Virus record (IMG/VR): IMGVR_UViG_3300046820_001584
Coordinates: 21,741 to 85,740 of that record
DNA: 64,000 nt
Reading direction: 5' to 3' (one strand)
Source: a virus
How positions within the stretch are numbered: position 1 is the first letter of the stretch; every line of letters begins with the position of its first letter. The translations under genes and the position numbers were made by a program. Under the pieces are notes generated by a model, which saw only the letters and a program-made list of their open reading frames with translations, did no database searches and was not told the origin of the DNA. This document shows positions 18,101-25,784 of this stretch, one piece after another.

Positions 18101-20937
18101 GAAGCTTCTTGATTTAATACATATCCGCCAATTGGTACTGATCCCATTCTGTCATCATATGTAATTGATGCTGGACCAGTAACCCGTGTTTTATTTGAAC
18201 CAAATTCTTCAATTTTACCGCCCTCATTAAATCTAGGCTTTGTTGTTTGTATGCTGTATCCAGCACCTGAAGTTCTAACGCCAAGACCACGTGCAATAGA
18301 ATCTACAAGCTTGGAAGTTTCTGATTTATGGAAAAGTTCTTTCATGTTTGACTTTCCAGCTGCGCTTACAACTGGCTGAGTTGTTAATGGCACTGTAGTC
18401 AAACTAATAGTTCTTGCTTGAGCTGCTGCAACACCTTGTGCTGTTTGAACCATCATTGCTTCTACTTGTGCGTTTAATGCAAATATTTTAGCTCTTGCTG
18501 CTTCGACTGTAATCTTACCAGCTTGTAGCTGCTTAACAATTAAAGCGGTTTCGTCTGCTGCCAAAGAAGTTATCTTTGTCATTTGTGGAAGTAATGCTTG
18601 GTATGAATCTGCTAATGACGCAGTTACTGTTCCTGTAGCAGCAACTTCAGTTTTAAGTAATGCTAATTCTGCCTTTGACTGCATAGCAATTGCTGCTGTC
18701 ATAGAATGCCACTTTGCTGCTTCTGCTGCAACTATACCATTAGAGACTCCATTTACTGAAGTAACTCCAGGAATTCTTGGAAGATCGTCATTCATATATG
18801 TCTGTGGTGAATTTGAAAGTCTTAGGTTTACTGGCTTAGGGCCAGGCACTGTAGAGAATATTGTTTCACTTGCTCTTTGTTCTGCAGTTTTTGATCCAGT
18901 TGGAATAACATGAGACATGTCTCTTGAATAAGGTCTACCTACAAGAGGGTTATTTTTATCTACAATTCTTCCTCCACCTCGTGTAACTGGATTTCCAGCC
19001 ACGGTAGACATACTATTGTTTGTTGCAATAGTAGAAGACATAGCGCTTTGCTTTAGTTTGTCAAATGAGGCTGCTAAGGTTAAGACTGCATCTGAAAATG
19101 TTGCAGCTGCTTTTGTATCGCTGTAAAATGCTTGTTCTACAGTTTTAGCAGCTGACTCTGCTGCAATTAGTTCTGGTGTTAAAAGCTTAAATCCTGTTCC
19201 ACCCTTGCCAATATTTTTAAGTGCAAATATTCCTTTAATTATGTATCCAAAGAAGTTGGCAAGAACACCAGTTAACATAATGATTGGCCCAGCAATTGCT
19301 GTAAGGCTTCCAATAAATCCTAGAACTGCCTTAATCGGTCCAGGAAGGTTTCCTATAAACTTTACAATTCCATCAATTGCATTTAATACAAATGTTCCTA
19401 CCTTTAAGAACTGTTCTCCAATTACTGCGAGGTCTGCCTTTACAGCTTCGAGTGCTCTTCTATATTTACCAGAAGCAGACTCTGTCATTGCTGTTAATTC
19501 TCGCTCAGATATACTAGCCAAATCTTGTGTGCTAGCTTTCATTAAGTCTAGGACCTGAAGTGTTTGGCTTCCTTCTTTTCCTAGGTTTTCAAATAATGCA
19601 TTGATTCTTGCAAACTGGAACTTGCCAAATAGCTGTTCAATTGCTCTTGCTCTTTGTAGTGGTTGTAACGCATCTAACGAATCTTTAAGTGCCATAACTG
19701 TTCCAGTTAAGTTCCCAGCGTTTTTATCTACTATGCCAGCTAGATCAATACCAAATCCCATAAATTGTTCTTTAGCAACCTTAGTAGGATTAATAATAGA
19801 TGCAAGTGCTGACTTAAGAGCATTTGCACCTTCTGATGCATTGATTCCACCTTCACGCATTGCAGTTAAATAAAGTGCAAGATCTTGTACATCTCCGCCT
19901 AGAGCCTTTACTACTGGACCAGCTTTAGGAATCGCTTCAACTAAATCTGCAAGGCTTGTTGATGTTTGGTTTTCAACTGCGTTAAGGAAGTCAATTGATT
20001 CAGCCAACTGCTGTGTATTTTGACCAAAAGCTGTTTGGATAGAAAGTGTAGCTTTCATTGCTTCTTGTCTATCAACTTCTCCAAGAACTGCAAGTCTTGT
20101 AGTTTGTCTAGTAGAGTCTAGTAACTCAACTCCTTGCTTTCCAGTTGCTGCAATATCAGCCGCTAGTGCAATTGTTTCATTAAAGTTTGCACCTAATCCT
20201 GATGCTAATTCTCTTGATAATGCTGTAACATCTTTTCTAACTTGTAATAAATCTGCTGATGATGTTGCTGTTAATCCGCCATAAACCTTTGTAAGTCTTA
20301 CAAGCTCTTCGTCTGCTTGTCTAAATGCTTTTGCTGCAGCCATTCCAAATGCTGCCAATGGTACAGTAAGTCCTACAGTAAGCTGTCTACCTGCCCACTG
20401 AGTATTCTTACCCCAGTTAATAAGTTGATTAGATCCATCCATCATCACCTTGTTCATGATAGATAGTTCTTGTCTTAATAATGCTGATTTATTTTTTGTT
20501 GCATCTAGACCAGACTGAACCATAACATTGTATTGCATTAATCCTTGAGCATTTTTACCAAGTGGTTGAACTATGGCATTTTCAAGCATTACTTGTTGCT
20601 TAGCTAATTCTTTAACTAGTGTGCTAGTTTTTTGTGTATGACCCTGCCATGTTCTAAAATATTGGCCAAGCTTCATTCTACCGCTATCTAGATTTTGTCC
20701 AAACTTAGATACGTCTGATGTTAATGTTACAAAGTGTCTAGAGAACTGGCCAGTGGAGCGCATGGTTTCGTCAAACTGACGATTCATGACTCCAACCTGG
20801 CTAGTTAAATTTTTATTTAAACCAATTGTTGTAGCTTGAAGTTTTAGAAGTTGAGAGGTCACCGCTTGTAACTGCGCTGTTAGGCCACTAAAATTAGCCG
20901 TCGCAGTTATGTTGGTAACTATATTTTGATCTGCCAA
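12133..20937 (-). CDS. Tail tape measure protein
   Basis: 2934 residues, the longest gene, directly after the frameshifted chaperone. N-terminal coiled coils, a TP901-type tape-measure region (about 190-480, with 'LTKVYGGLTATSSADL' and 'ALYLTAMREGGINASEGANALK'), hydrophobic segment at about 530-570, Gly-rich motifs such as 'YIVGEKGPEIFSP' (about 1825) and 'FLVGENGPEFVHL' (about 2830), and a Gly/Ala-rich membrane-like stretch (about 2063-2160). Using about 1.5 Angstrom per residue, the tail would be near 440 nm, long for a siphovirus. An inserted segment (about 1340-1560) has kinase-like features and is reported separately. Confidence 0.92.
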   Translation of the reverse strand: MADQNIVTNITATANFSGLTAQLQAVTSQLLKLQATTIGLNKNLTSQVGVMNRQFDETMRSTGQFSRHFVTLTSDVSKFGQNLDSGRMKLGQYFRTWQGHTQKTSTLVKELAKQQVMLENAIVQPLGKNAQGLMQYNVMVQSGLDATKNKSALLRQELSIMNKVMMDGSNQLINWGKNTQWAGRQLTVGLTVPLAAFGMAAAKAFRQADEELVRLTKVYGGLTATSSADLLQVRKDVTALSRELASGLGANFNETIALAADIAATGKQGVELLDSTRQTTRLAVLGEVDRQEAMKATLSIQTAFGQNTQQLAESIDFLNAVENQTSTSLADLVEAIPKAGPVVKALGGDVQDLALYLTAMREGGINASEGANALKSALASIINPTKVAKEQFMGFGIDLAGIVDKNAGNLTGTVMALKDSLDALQPLQRARAIEQLFGKFQFARINALFENLGKEGSQTLQVLDLMKASTQDLASISERELTAMTESASGKYRRALEAVKADLAVIGEQFLKVGTFVLNAIDGIVKFIGNLPGPIKAVLGFIGSLTAIAGPIIMLTGVLANFFGYIIKGIFALKNIGKGGTGFKLLTPELIAAESAAKTVEQAFYSDTKAAATFSDAVLTLAASFDKLKQSAMSSTIATNNSMSTVAGNPVTRGGGRIVDKNNPLVGRPYSRDMSHVIPTGSKTAEQRASETIFSTVPGPKPVNLRLSNSPQTYMNDDLPRIPGVTSVNGVSNGIVAAEAAKWHSMTAAIAMQSKAELALLKTEVAATGTVTASLADSYQALLPQMTKITSLAADETALIVKQLQAGKITVEAARAKIFALNAQVEAMMVQTAQGVAAAQARTISLTTVPLTTQPVVSAAGKSNMKELFHKSETSKLVDSIARGLGVRTSGAGYSIQTTKPRFNEGGKIEEFGSNKTRVTGPASITYDDRMGSVPIGGYVLNQEASLDPRNAALVAAAPSTHKKSGSNITALLTPQETVFGPGIQNNPELFRAVDAANNGTPLQANMAGGNITLSRSSYGLVPPSAAIIRGLFTSNRTAYRKQLVLLAEKRNLQRAAVRERDAQYVGGYGSRSWLARGATTRAVLNDYIRSLPAGERRRAASLLEDFSGSIRTGRGGMDKGFARDTFTIEPGHLERGGALDKLLAKNKLPALDLERVTHATHLTRASVRNGRRFVSKYTVDYDSRSNLQANHGTLIAKNFLERNMSRTGKYDTIMQRSGVHRSKWADTEREIDAKIAASLKGKESKKIGDEKGDITFDSFIPFIDSSIVAAGGSAAKLKLLKRNVVERKNAGGMIGGTVTKGKRSYGRPLFLGIPKRFKDVELQRKARLTMEEINSGVQTSRFAGMPVTDFGKLISPSTGRSFPVPGIGGLYEKADGTRVFVKPVMDETAALAEQRATIIAREAHGLNAPKQEIRTMIDPTDPAGRRKLLVLESPYDEAFAKASGEFTKKDYFKQLVAANLRGDKDLSPDNLYGSTLNDVGTAGVFKTASGKRSYEENMISMKDQANINLLGVKGGARRFFAESTLAIPKGMTPKQYHKAMIDEIDDVLPRLKETVAKSLGKLNTEESAVYAAMIKRLEDGRRVNWEEFHGIHSAVKVSQSKALTPAALQKLKEEAELRIRQRGHAVSLSDNSFKTPLNGFNGGGSIGNVLKGLAMRRIGAGFGPTGAPKPSMYESAPWGVNSLSIEMANKLFANSGLRKNTQKLLYDKFAAALAKEKPYGYVKDAKGSLKNALEPASLDSVIRSAASDLFSDRNLIRQLSPIDKDILRKKYLNWDSKKDTPITAELKKTIFGIDGKREMGGPVSPGQNYIVGEKGPEIFSPSESGKIIPGFEAGGIIRRSKDYYGRKGNPAARAAQERAKAERAAAYVPAPVEAPERKPGPLTGSKTTVVGNGGVRTNTYGVQGSLPYMPGLTLGHAALNKTQAALLSASKQIEMALFAFGTSVKKDALTTGRVIKYSGDQLVVGARMLPGQIKSALNPLVTGIKYIGSQISTTAKAVGTQIKAAGSYLKGFAASPPPVAPGAYGGATLRQNFAANARYTTSNMLHPMQYMKNKGLINPATFGQGAVGSTVGMMGGMAVGGAVGGKLGGETGAMMGSMAGMMGGQSIMKGIGGKIATRAAASAATAGLASAGFGATAAAAAGLVAPLAAVTAAGYAGYKMWQHYKKGQELNVSTFGMTAEAAKKANLRFTDFGSKIKDTIQNSKDLADANRLVYESMKDGGTPFQMTIAEYKKLKVEVKETFKEQIDALDRQPSTKVPDAVRRIKEQLIAAGMSAEDATKKVYTMLQLSNKKDQAITATMGNVDFKAITDPQSAAVSAVTSFGKDTKDQGNKEKAASLNTALMATETGINDLIAKRERLVAKDLTGKTKSLSFAEAEKIMIDQINKSKEAGTVITQGTIDEMAKTNPEVKKMINGSDTVVSVWQKIRLQAKGFTGDLSQLNAAQTQLISDSFNAIATAVVATNSSKDGMLSKQYSALGKLEDQIKSYTKALKGQTVSQQISDREKISGLNKQIEANNKLADARKKALTAAQADADLGRQIEKTRLEMQNASATGDTQKAQELRLDLETLTTTQQTESQTKAIDKANEAANAPLKAAIEAMGNKQQKLADSAALAGESLDKVRGKYDEQKAAIDKVNNSMTALYGNAAAAGQSVEEYVKANKEAASGLVAAVEAATGQKMARYTETKAYEGGTLVTKKVPVTPQANALAILAKSGAGSPVNDALANSIKGGATLKDVVDAVKGKTPGSAALRKDIKVTGNYASQMEDKTFDGKKVQVLNAEARDAIRKRLDLQVGETFLFGGQKYGMNSTGGTPIWHAPKPKKAATGVMGGKGMFLVGENGPEFVHLKNRANIMPNDVMNTLAAASPRYNFNKAQYSLKDGSASGNSYVVNQNIYASEGMDVEALSNMIVKKAEIVIGQKAKINVKMVGQGKNI

Positions 20938-20941
20938 CTAC

Positions 20942-21600
20942 CTACTCCTTTTGGTATCCAAGTCCTGCTCCGATACCGAACCCTGCTTCTGAAGCAAACT
21001 GACCTTGTAGTGAAACAACATCTGATGCATCTGCAGATATTCCAAGAGCTCTTCTTCTTACATCTTCAAAGCTACTTGTTTCTTCTTGTTCTCCACCATC
21101 AAGCTCTATGCCTTGAATGGAGGCCAGAAACTTTCTTTTTTCTGATTCAGACTTTTGCATTGATTTAAAAGTTTGAATCAACTCTGGCATTGAAAGACTG
21201 TCTTCCAATTCCTCATAATTCTTATAGTTGCCTATTAAGAATACTTCTCCTTCTAGTGCAGCTAGATCTAGTTCTGACCAGCTAGAACCGCTGCTGCTAG
21301 CAAATTTGGATCATCCATCTTGATGCCACCGCAAATTTCAAGAATGCGATTGATTGTTGGAACATCAAGGGTGTCTTCAAATGCGTCTCTATCTTTTACC
21401 AAATCTGGCAGTTGCTTTTCTAATGCTACTGCACAAGCGTCGATAAGAATGGTTAGTGTCTCGTCTTCTGTAGTTACTTCTGCTGTCTTTGCGATAGCCG
21501 CCATAAACTTTCTAAGCTCTTTAATTGTTAAAGGCTTTAGCTTTACGGTTGCACCATTTTGCAGTTGAATCTCTTCTACATCATATACTGTTGTTGCCAA
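20942..21600 (-). CDS. Tail assembly chaperone, -1 frameshift fusion (gpGT type)
   Basis: Made by reading the 110-codon gene from 21600, slipping back one base on AAATTTG (21301-21307), and continuing open in the -1 frame to 20942; predicted 219 residues. No stop occurs in the -1 frame between the slip site and the downstream frame; the new residues begin ASSSGSSWSELDLAALEGEV. Long form binds the tape measure during tail assembly in lambda-like phages. The downstream frame has only a TTG start with no clear SD, which supports the fusion rather than a separate gene. Confidence 0.85.
21268..21600 (-). CDS. Tail assembly chaperone, short form (gpG type)
   Basis: 110 residues between the tail tube gene and the tape measure, the usual place. 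Small, helical, acidic ('TIKELRKFMAAIAKTAEV', about 24-41; ends KMDDPNLLAAAVLAGQN). The zero-frame stop follows the slippery site by 33 nt. It acts with the longer frameshift product to coat the tape measure until the tube is built. SD-like AGGAGG precedes the start. Confidence 0.85.
   Translation of the reverse strand: MATTVYDVEEIQLQNGATVKLKPLTIKELRKFMAAIAKTAEVTTEDETLTILIDACAVALEKQLPDLVKDRDAFEDTLDVPTINRILEICGGIKMDDPNLLAAAVLAGQN
21301..21307 (-). promoter_or_regulatory. Programmed -1 ribosomal frameshift site AAATTTG
   Basis: On the minus strand the codons CCA AAT TTG give the canonical X-XXY-YYZ heptamer A-AAT-TTG in the correct phase of the chaperone gene (codon 99 starts at 21306). Slipping to AAA TTT joins it to the open -1 frame running to 20942. 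Confidence 0.8.
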
Positions 21601-21663
21601 TTTAAATCCTCCTAGGATCTCGTCTTAATTATTGTATCATATCAGAATTACCAATACAATGTT

Positions 21664-21693
21664 AAAACCCCCCTAATTTCTTAGGGGGGTTTT
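21664..21693. terminator. Rho-independent (bidirectional) terminator after tail tube gene
   Basis: A 13-bp stem (AAAACCCCCCTAA with TTAGGGGGGTTTT) around a TTTC loop, with T runs on either side. It follows the tail tube gene on the minus strand and would lower transcription into the chaperone/tape measure, giving more tube protein. Confidence 0.85.
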
Positions 21694-21712
21694 ATTAATT
21701 AATAAAAATTAA

Positions 21713-22450
21713 TTATGCTGAGTGTGATGAGATGACACGGTCAATAATTAGTCCGTATTCCTGACCTGACTTAGCGCCGTCTGGAAGCAAACGGAATGTT
21801 ACTGGGAATGTTGATGCTGCGTTACGAGCCAAAGAGAACTGTGACTGTTGTACAGAAAGAACACGACGTGCATAATATACACGCTCAGTAATCAAACCAA
21901 GTGTACCGTCAGATGCTGCTGAACCACCTTGTGGTGCTGCACCGACTGCAACTAATTGACGCTCATTTGGAGCCTGTCCAAGAGCACCAGCTTCTAGTCC
22001 AAGTGTACGCTTTGCAGCTGCACCTGTTCCTGAATCTGCGAGAGTTGATGTTCCCTGACCAAATACAGCAAGAATGTTCTCTAGAGTACCTTCTGCCATT
22101 TCTGTAGCGATCATAACTTCCATTGACTCCTTGAAAAGCTTTGCTGTATCAAGAAGCTGATCTACTGTTACTGAACCGTATGATGGGTTGTAAGTAATCT
22201 GAAGACCGTTGTTTGTGTAACCTACGTTACGGAATTTGTTTGTTGCGTCTGCATTAAGAGTTTCTGTGTAAGACTTTCCTGCTGTCTTAACTACTGGGGT
22301 TCCAGTTGAAGTTTCGTTTTCGAAAGCTACACCAGATACTGAACCAGGCTCCATGTTTTCTACATATCCTGCTGTTGTGATGTCCTTAGTAGACAAGAAG
22401 AGCGGTGAAGCTCCAACAAGAATATTCTTAGCATTGTTATACTTTGCCAT
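21713..22450 (-). CDS. Major tail tube protein
   Basis: 245 residues, before the chaperone pair and flanked by a terminator, as for abundant tube proteins. Sequence is beta-rich with a Gly/Ala-rich insert and the 'GLQITYNPSYGSVTVDQLL' strand-helix element (about 83-101). An SD, GGAGG, lies 8 nt before ATG 22450. It forms the stacked hexamers of the tail. Confidence 0.85.
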   Translation of the reverse strand: MAKYNNAKNILVGASPLFLSTKDITTAGYVENMEPGSVSGVAFENETSTGTPVVKTAGKSYTETLNADATNKFRNVGYTNNGLQITYNPSYGSVTVDQLLDTAKLFKESMEVMIATEMAEGTLENILAVFGQGTSTLADSGTGAAAKRTLGLEAGALGQAPNERQLVAVGAAPQGGSAASDGTLGLITERVYYARRVLSVQQSQFSLARNAASTFPVTFRLLPDGAKSGQEYGLIIDRVISSHSA

Positions 22451-22573
22451 GTTGTACTACCTCCATTATTAAATAAATATATATATATTGACTTACTGTA
22501 AATCTTTAAAGCAAGCTGGCTAGGCTCATTTCCTCTTGGTATAAGTTTATCTTACAATCAACTAAAAGGCAAA
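22451..22573 (-). promoter_or_regulatory. Possible promoter region for the tail tube gene
   Basis: A 123-nt gap in an otherwise tightly packed operon. Minus strand shows an AT-rich run and TTTACA followed 15 nt later by TATATT, then the strong SD GGAGG. A separate promoter for the tube gene is plausible; consensus match is moderate. Confidence 0.35.
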
Positions 22574-23080
22574 CTAATCGAATCTGCCTCTAGAGGTGAC
22601 TGTCCTAGAGTATTTGACTTCTAATATAACGTCTGCGGAGAGGAAGCCTGCTAGCTCCTCTGATGGCTCTGTAGGAGACATGTCTACAATCATTGTATTG
22701 TGGAATATTATTTTGTCCGTAGACTTTGACCTATTTAGGTCTTTAGCAGAATCGTCCATTCTTCTAAATACATCAAGCATCATATTTCTAATAGAGTTTA
22801 TTTCAGAATAGTCAACTGAGTATATTGTAAATGATAGTTTTTCACAACAGATCATCCAATTCTCTTCATAGCTTGTGCCAATTTTGTCATACACTATATG
22901 AGTCTTGCCGCTTAAAAATTGATTCATTTCTGGTGCTTGCTGCACGGGGATAATAGGGATAATTGTTTCTCCTATGTTATCGCTGTAATATGAATTTGGG
23001 TCTAGCATATTATTTACTTGAATTTGTTGCCATAGGTGCTTTCTTATTTCATACATTGCATCTATATTATAATCTGTCAT
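22574..23080 (-). CDS. Tail terminator / tail completion protein
   Basis: 168 residues directly before the tail tube gene. The alpha/beta pattern and final 'SADVILEVKYSRTV' strand fit tail terminators that cap the tube and bind the head connector. Assigned by order and size; sequence evidence is weak. Confidence 0.6.
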   Translation of the reverse strand: MTDYNIDAMYEIRKHLWQQIQVNNMLDPNSYYSDNIGETIIPIIPVQQAPEMNQFLSGKTHIVYDKIGTSYEENWMICCEKLSFTIYSVDYSEINSIRNMMLDVFRRMDDSAKDLNRSKSTDKIIFHNTMIVDMSPTEPSEELAGFLSADVILEVKYSRTVTSRGRFD

Positions 23081-23874
23081 TATGCTGCCCCTCCAAATTG
23101 CTCAGTCAATGCTGAGTCTGCCTGTAGTCTAATTGTACCTGGACTAAAAGAATAACGCACCTTGGCAATAGAGGAAGGAACTCTCATTGCTTTTTCAAAT
23201 TTAGATCCGAATAGATTTTGAAAGCCAGAGGCTTTTATAGAATTAGATACTAGTGGACCACTAAAATATCTGCTATAGGTAAGGTCAAATTGGTTAGTTG
23301 AAGCTCTTCCTCCAGGACTTCTTACTGTAACTGATTTACCCTTTGGCATAAAAACTACTTCTCCGTCAATCTCAAACACTAGTCTTTCTGCTGATTTAGG
23401 CCTTATAATAATTGGCATTCCTTTTTCCATTACAGCAGCTTTATTTGCAAAGACATATCGGCTTTTTTGTTTTCTATTTTTTGTTGGGACCGATGTTCTA
23501 GATATCTTAAGGTCATAGTTTATTTTAAATGAAAGACCAAGTGAATCTATCTTATTGAGTCTAAATAGCCTGTTTGTTGCTTGGCCAGTTTTATTCCATT
23601 CGTAAACATGATGTAATGATTTAGGCTTTGTACGTGCTTGAGAATCTATAAATAGCCCAAAATCTTTATCTATCTGATTAAATACTGTAGTTTTAAAAAG
23701 TTTTTGGAATGCTTTATTAGATGTAAGCTTTGCCGCAACATTTGCTTGATAGTATAAGAATGCAGATATCTGTGCAACATTACTATCTTTTAAAACTCCA
23801 ACCGCTGTTGATCCAACCATTAATCTTTCTAGGCCAGAAGCTGCTTGCAATAGTGCTACTCCGTTAGTCTCCAA
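23080..23874 (-). CDS. Head-tail connector / neck protein
   Basis: 264 residues, in the run of connector genes between capsid and tail tube. Basic middle (KNRKQKSRYVFANKAAV, about 132-148) and beta-rich C-terminus resemble HK97 gp10-like neck proteins but longer. Overlaps neighbours by 11 and 1 nt. Confidence 0.55.
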   Translation of the reverse strand: METNGVALLQAASGLERLMVGSTAVGVLKDSNVAQISAFLYYQANVAAKLTSNKAFQKLFKTTVFNQIDKDFGLFIDSQARTKPKSLHHVYEWNKTGQATNRLFRLNKIDSLGLSFKINYDLKISRTSVPTKNRKQKSRYVFANKAAVMEKGMPIIIRPKSAERLVFEIDGEVVFMPKGKSVTVRSPGGRASTNQFDLTYSRYFSGPLVSNSIKASGFQNLFGSKFEKAMRVPSSIAKVRYSFSPGTIRLQADSALTEQFGGAA

Positions 23875-24292
23875 TTATCTGATTCTCCGACCTTTTGGCA
23901 ATTGAGTTATATGCCATAAGTGTTCCAAACGGATCTGTGATTGGTGTTGAGCTTACTATTTCAAATACTGTTGGTGTATCATTTGGGTAGTTTAATTCAA
24001 ACCATATTACATTATTTGATGAATCTTTAATGTTAGTTATCTTTTGTCTGTATGTAATTGGGGTTTGTGTTCTAACTTCTATTGTTTGAGTATTTTCATA
24101 TTTAGTTGATATAGACCTATTGTCTCCGCTTCTTGCAGTAGATGAATTAGATATCATTCCTTTTGCAAAGCACGGGATAGTCTTTTGATATATCCAAGAC
24201 TTTTTGATAGCACCAGTATTTGGGTCCTGGTAATCTTCTTGCAGATATATATCTACTTTCATATTGAAAATAGAATCAACTAAATTGTTCAT
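23864..24292 (-). CDS. Head-tail stopper-like protein
   Basis: 142 residues. Opening 'NMKVDIYLQEDYQDPNTGAI' and a small beta barrel with 'QTIEVRTQTPITYRQKITN' (about 69-87) fit the gp16/stopper family that closes the connector after packaging. Order (adaptor, stopper, neck, terminator, tube) agrees. Confidence 0.6.
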   Translation of the reverse strand: MNNLVDSIFNMKVDIYLQEDYQDPNTGAIKKSWIYQKTIPCFAKGMISNSSTARSGDNRSISTKYENTQTIEVRTQTPITYRQKITNIKDSSNNVIWFELNYPNDTPTVFEIVSSTPITDPFGTLMAYNSIAKRSENQIIGD

Positions 24293-24293
24293 G

Positions 24294-25274
24294 TTAAATA
24301 ACTACCATTTTGTTTGTGACATATGGAAGCAATAGCTGATCTGCATAATTATTGCCTGTTCCACTAAAAGCAGATGTATCGTATTGGAACTGCCAGTCAA
24401 ATGTCTGTATGCTCTTGATATACTTATTGCGCCACTCTTTATCTTTAGAGAAAAAGTCTTTCATTAATTCAATACATGCAAGCTCAACTTCATCTGGTAC
24501 ATATTGCCAGCCATATCTCCCAGCTACTCTGTATGTTCCTCCATTTACAAAGATACCTCTTCCAGTATCATTAATACTTGGGGGGATCATGCCATTTGCA
24601 TAATATACTACATTGTCTAGAGCATTTGATCTATCAACCTTTAATCCAAATCCACTTTCAGATACTGAAACTGGCATATTTAAATTATTAATGTTATTAA
24701 TAGTGTCAACTAGAAGCATGTCATTTAAATAAAGCTCATGCAGCTGATTAATCTTTTGAGGAAGCGGAAGAACATCTGCTCCAGTAGAATAAACAACGTT
24801 TACGTCGTCATACAGATGGAACTGTTGTCCCGTATAGTTTTCAATTAATTTTCTTGCATATCTTTCTGCAGCAACTAAATCAGCAAATGTTCTGTAATTT
24901 GGGTCAGACTGATCGAAACCAAATCCTAGTGCATCTGCGGCCTGAGTTAAATCGGTATACGGAGTAACAACAAAGAGCTTGTGCTCTTTTGTTACTAGTT
25001 GTCCTTCAACCCGATATTCCCATACTAACTTCAATGATCTTGGTCTGTTTGTAAGAGACAATGGTGGGTATACGCTGTATACTCCAAAATCTGTATCAAT
25101 CTCTTCTGCCGTTTGAGTATGCAAAACGGTAGATGGAATTATAGATGGAGCAACCGCTGGGTCTTCAGTTATGTCGTAAAACTTAACAGTTGGTAAAGAG
25201 TCCGCCTTGGCTATGCCACCCTTCCAAAAAACTCTTTGCTTTACTGGAGCATTTGTTCCTACTATAATTTCCAT
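24294..25274 (-). CDS. Head-tail adaptor protein with N-terminal beta domain
   Basis: 326 residues: an N-terminal Ig-like beta domain (about 1-105), then a helical part (about 110-145, 'DLTQAADALGFGF...YARKLIENYTGQQF') matching gp15/gp6-type head-tail adaptors that bind the portal ring, then beta strands and a C-terminal helix. The extra N-terminal domain is larger than in the usual 100-residue adaptor. Confidence 0.65.
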   Translation of the reverse strand: MEIIVGTNAPVKQRVFWKGGIAKADSLPTVKFYDITEDPAVAPSIIPSTVLHTQTAEEIDTDFGVYSVYPPLSLTNRPRSLKLVWEYRVEGQLVTKEHKLFVVTPYTDLTQAADALGFGFDQSDPNYRTFADLVAAERYARKLIENYTGQQFHLYDDVNVVYSTGADVLPLPQKINQLHELYLNDMLLVDTINNINNLNMPVSVSESGFGLKVDRSNALDNVVYYANGMIPPSINDTGRGIFVNGGTYRVAGRYGWQYVPDEVELACIELMKDFFSKDKEWRNKYIKSIQTFDWQFQYDTSAFSGTGNNYADQLLLPYVTNKMVVI

Positions 25275-25289
25275 TTTGTGTGGTTAAGA

Positions 25290-25685
25290 TTAGCCGTAAT
25301 AATCCTGTACTTCTTTTGGTGTGGCTAAACGAAACCCCTCCTCTATATCAAAAATTGCTTGAGCAGAGTCTTTATGCATTGCTACAAATGGGTGGTCCTG
25401 TGTGAACGTATGTCCCAAGATATCATACCTAAAGTTTGCTCTTGTCATTCTAACTAGCACAGTATCTTCTGTACGCTCTGCCTTTGGATCAAATACTGGG
25501 AGGATTTCAATTTCCTCTTTTGCATCTTCTACATCCTTTAGTGTCTTAGCATACACTTCGTATGTGACACCTTCTTCTGCTAGTGCTGCAATTATGTCCT
25601 GCTTGTTCTTAAGTCCTTCTGTTTCAACTGCAAAATCTTCTGCAATTGCTTTTAGCTCTCCGACCTTTAATGTGTCAAAAGACAT
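25290..25685 (-). CDS. HeH/SAP-like domain head protein
   Basis: 131 residues. Residues 5-40 (LKVGELKAIAEDFAVETEGL...) form a HeH/LEM-SAP helix-extension-helix, often found in actinophage proteins downstream of the capsid gene. The C-terminal half (VLVRMTRANFRYDILGHTF) is a beta unit similar to small head proteins. Likely capsid-associated; function unproven. Confidence 0.6.
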   Translation of the reverse strand: MSFDTLKVGELKAIAEDFAVETEGLKNKQDIIAALAEEGVTYEVYAKTLKDVEDAKEEIEILPVFDPKAERTEDTVLVRMTRANFRYDILGHTFTQDHPFVAMHKDSAQAIFDIEEGFRLATPKEVQDYYG

Positions 25686-25736
25686 TTATTACTCCTTTTT
25701 CTAGGTAAAACCATTATAGCATTGTATAATTAAAAT

Positions 25737-25768
25737 GAAAAGCCCCCAAAATTAATTGGGGGCTTTTC
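25737..25768. terminator. Terminator after the major capsid gene
   Basis: A 13-bp stem (GAAAAGCCCCCAA with TTGGGGGCTTTTC) and 6-nt loop just downstream of the capsid stop on the minus strand, with T/A tracts at both ends. It resembles the terminator after the tail tube gene and would help set high capsid expression. Confidence 0.85.
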
Positions 25769-25784
25769 TGAGATTAATTCCTAA

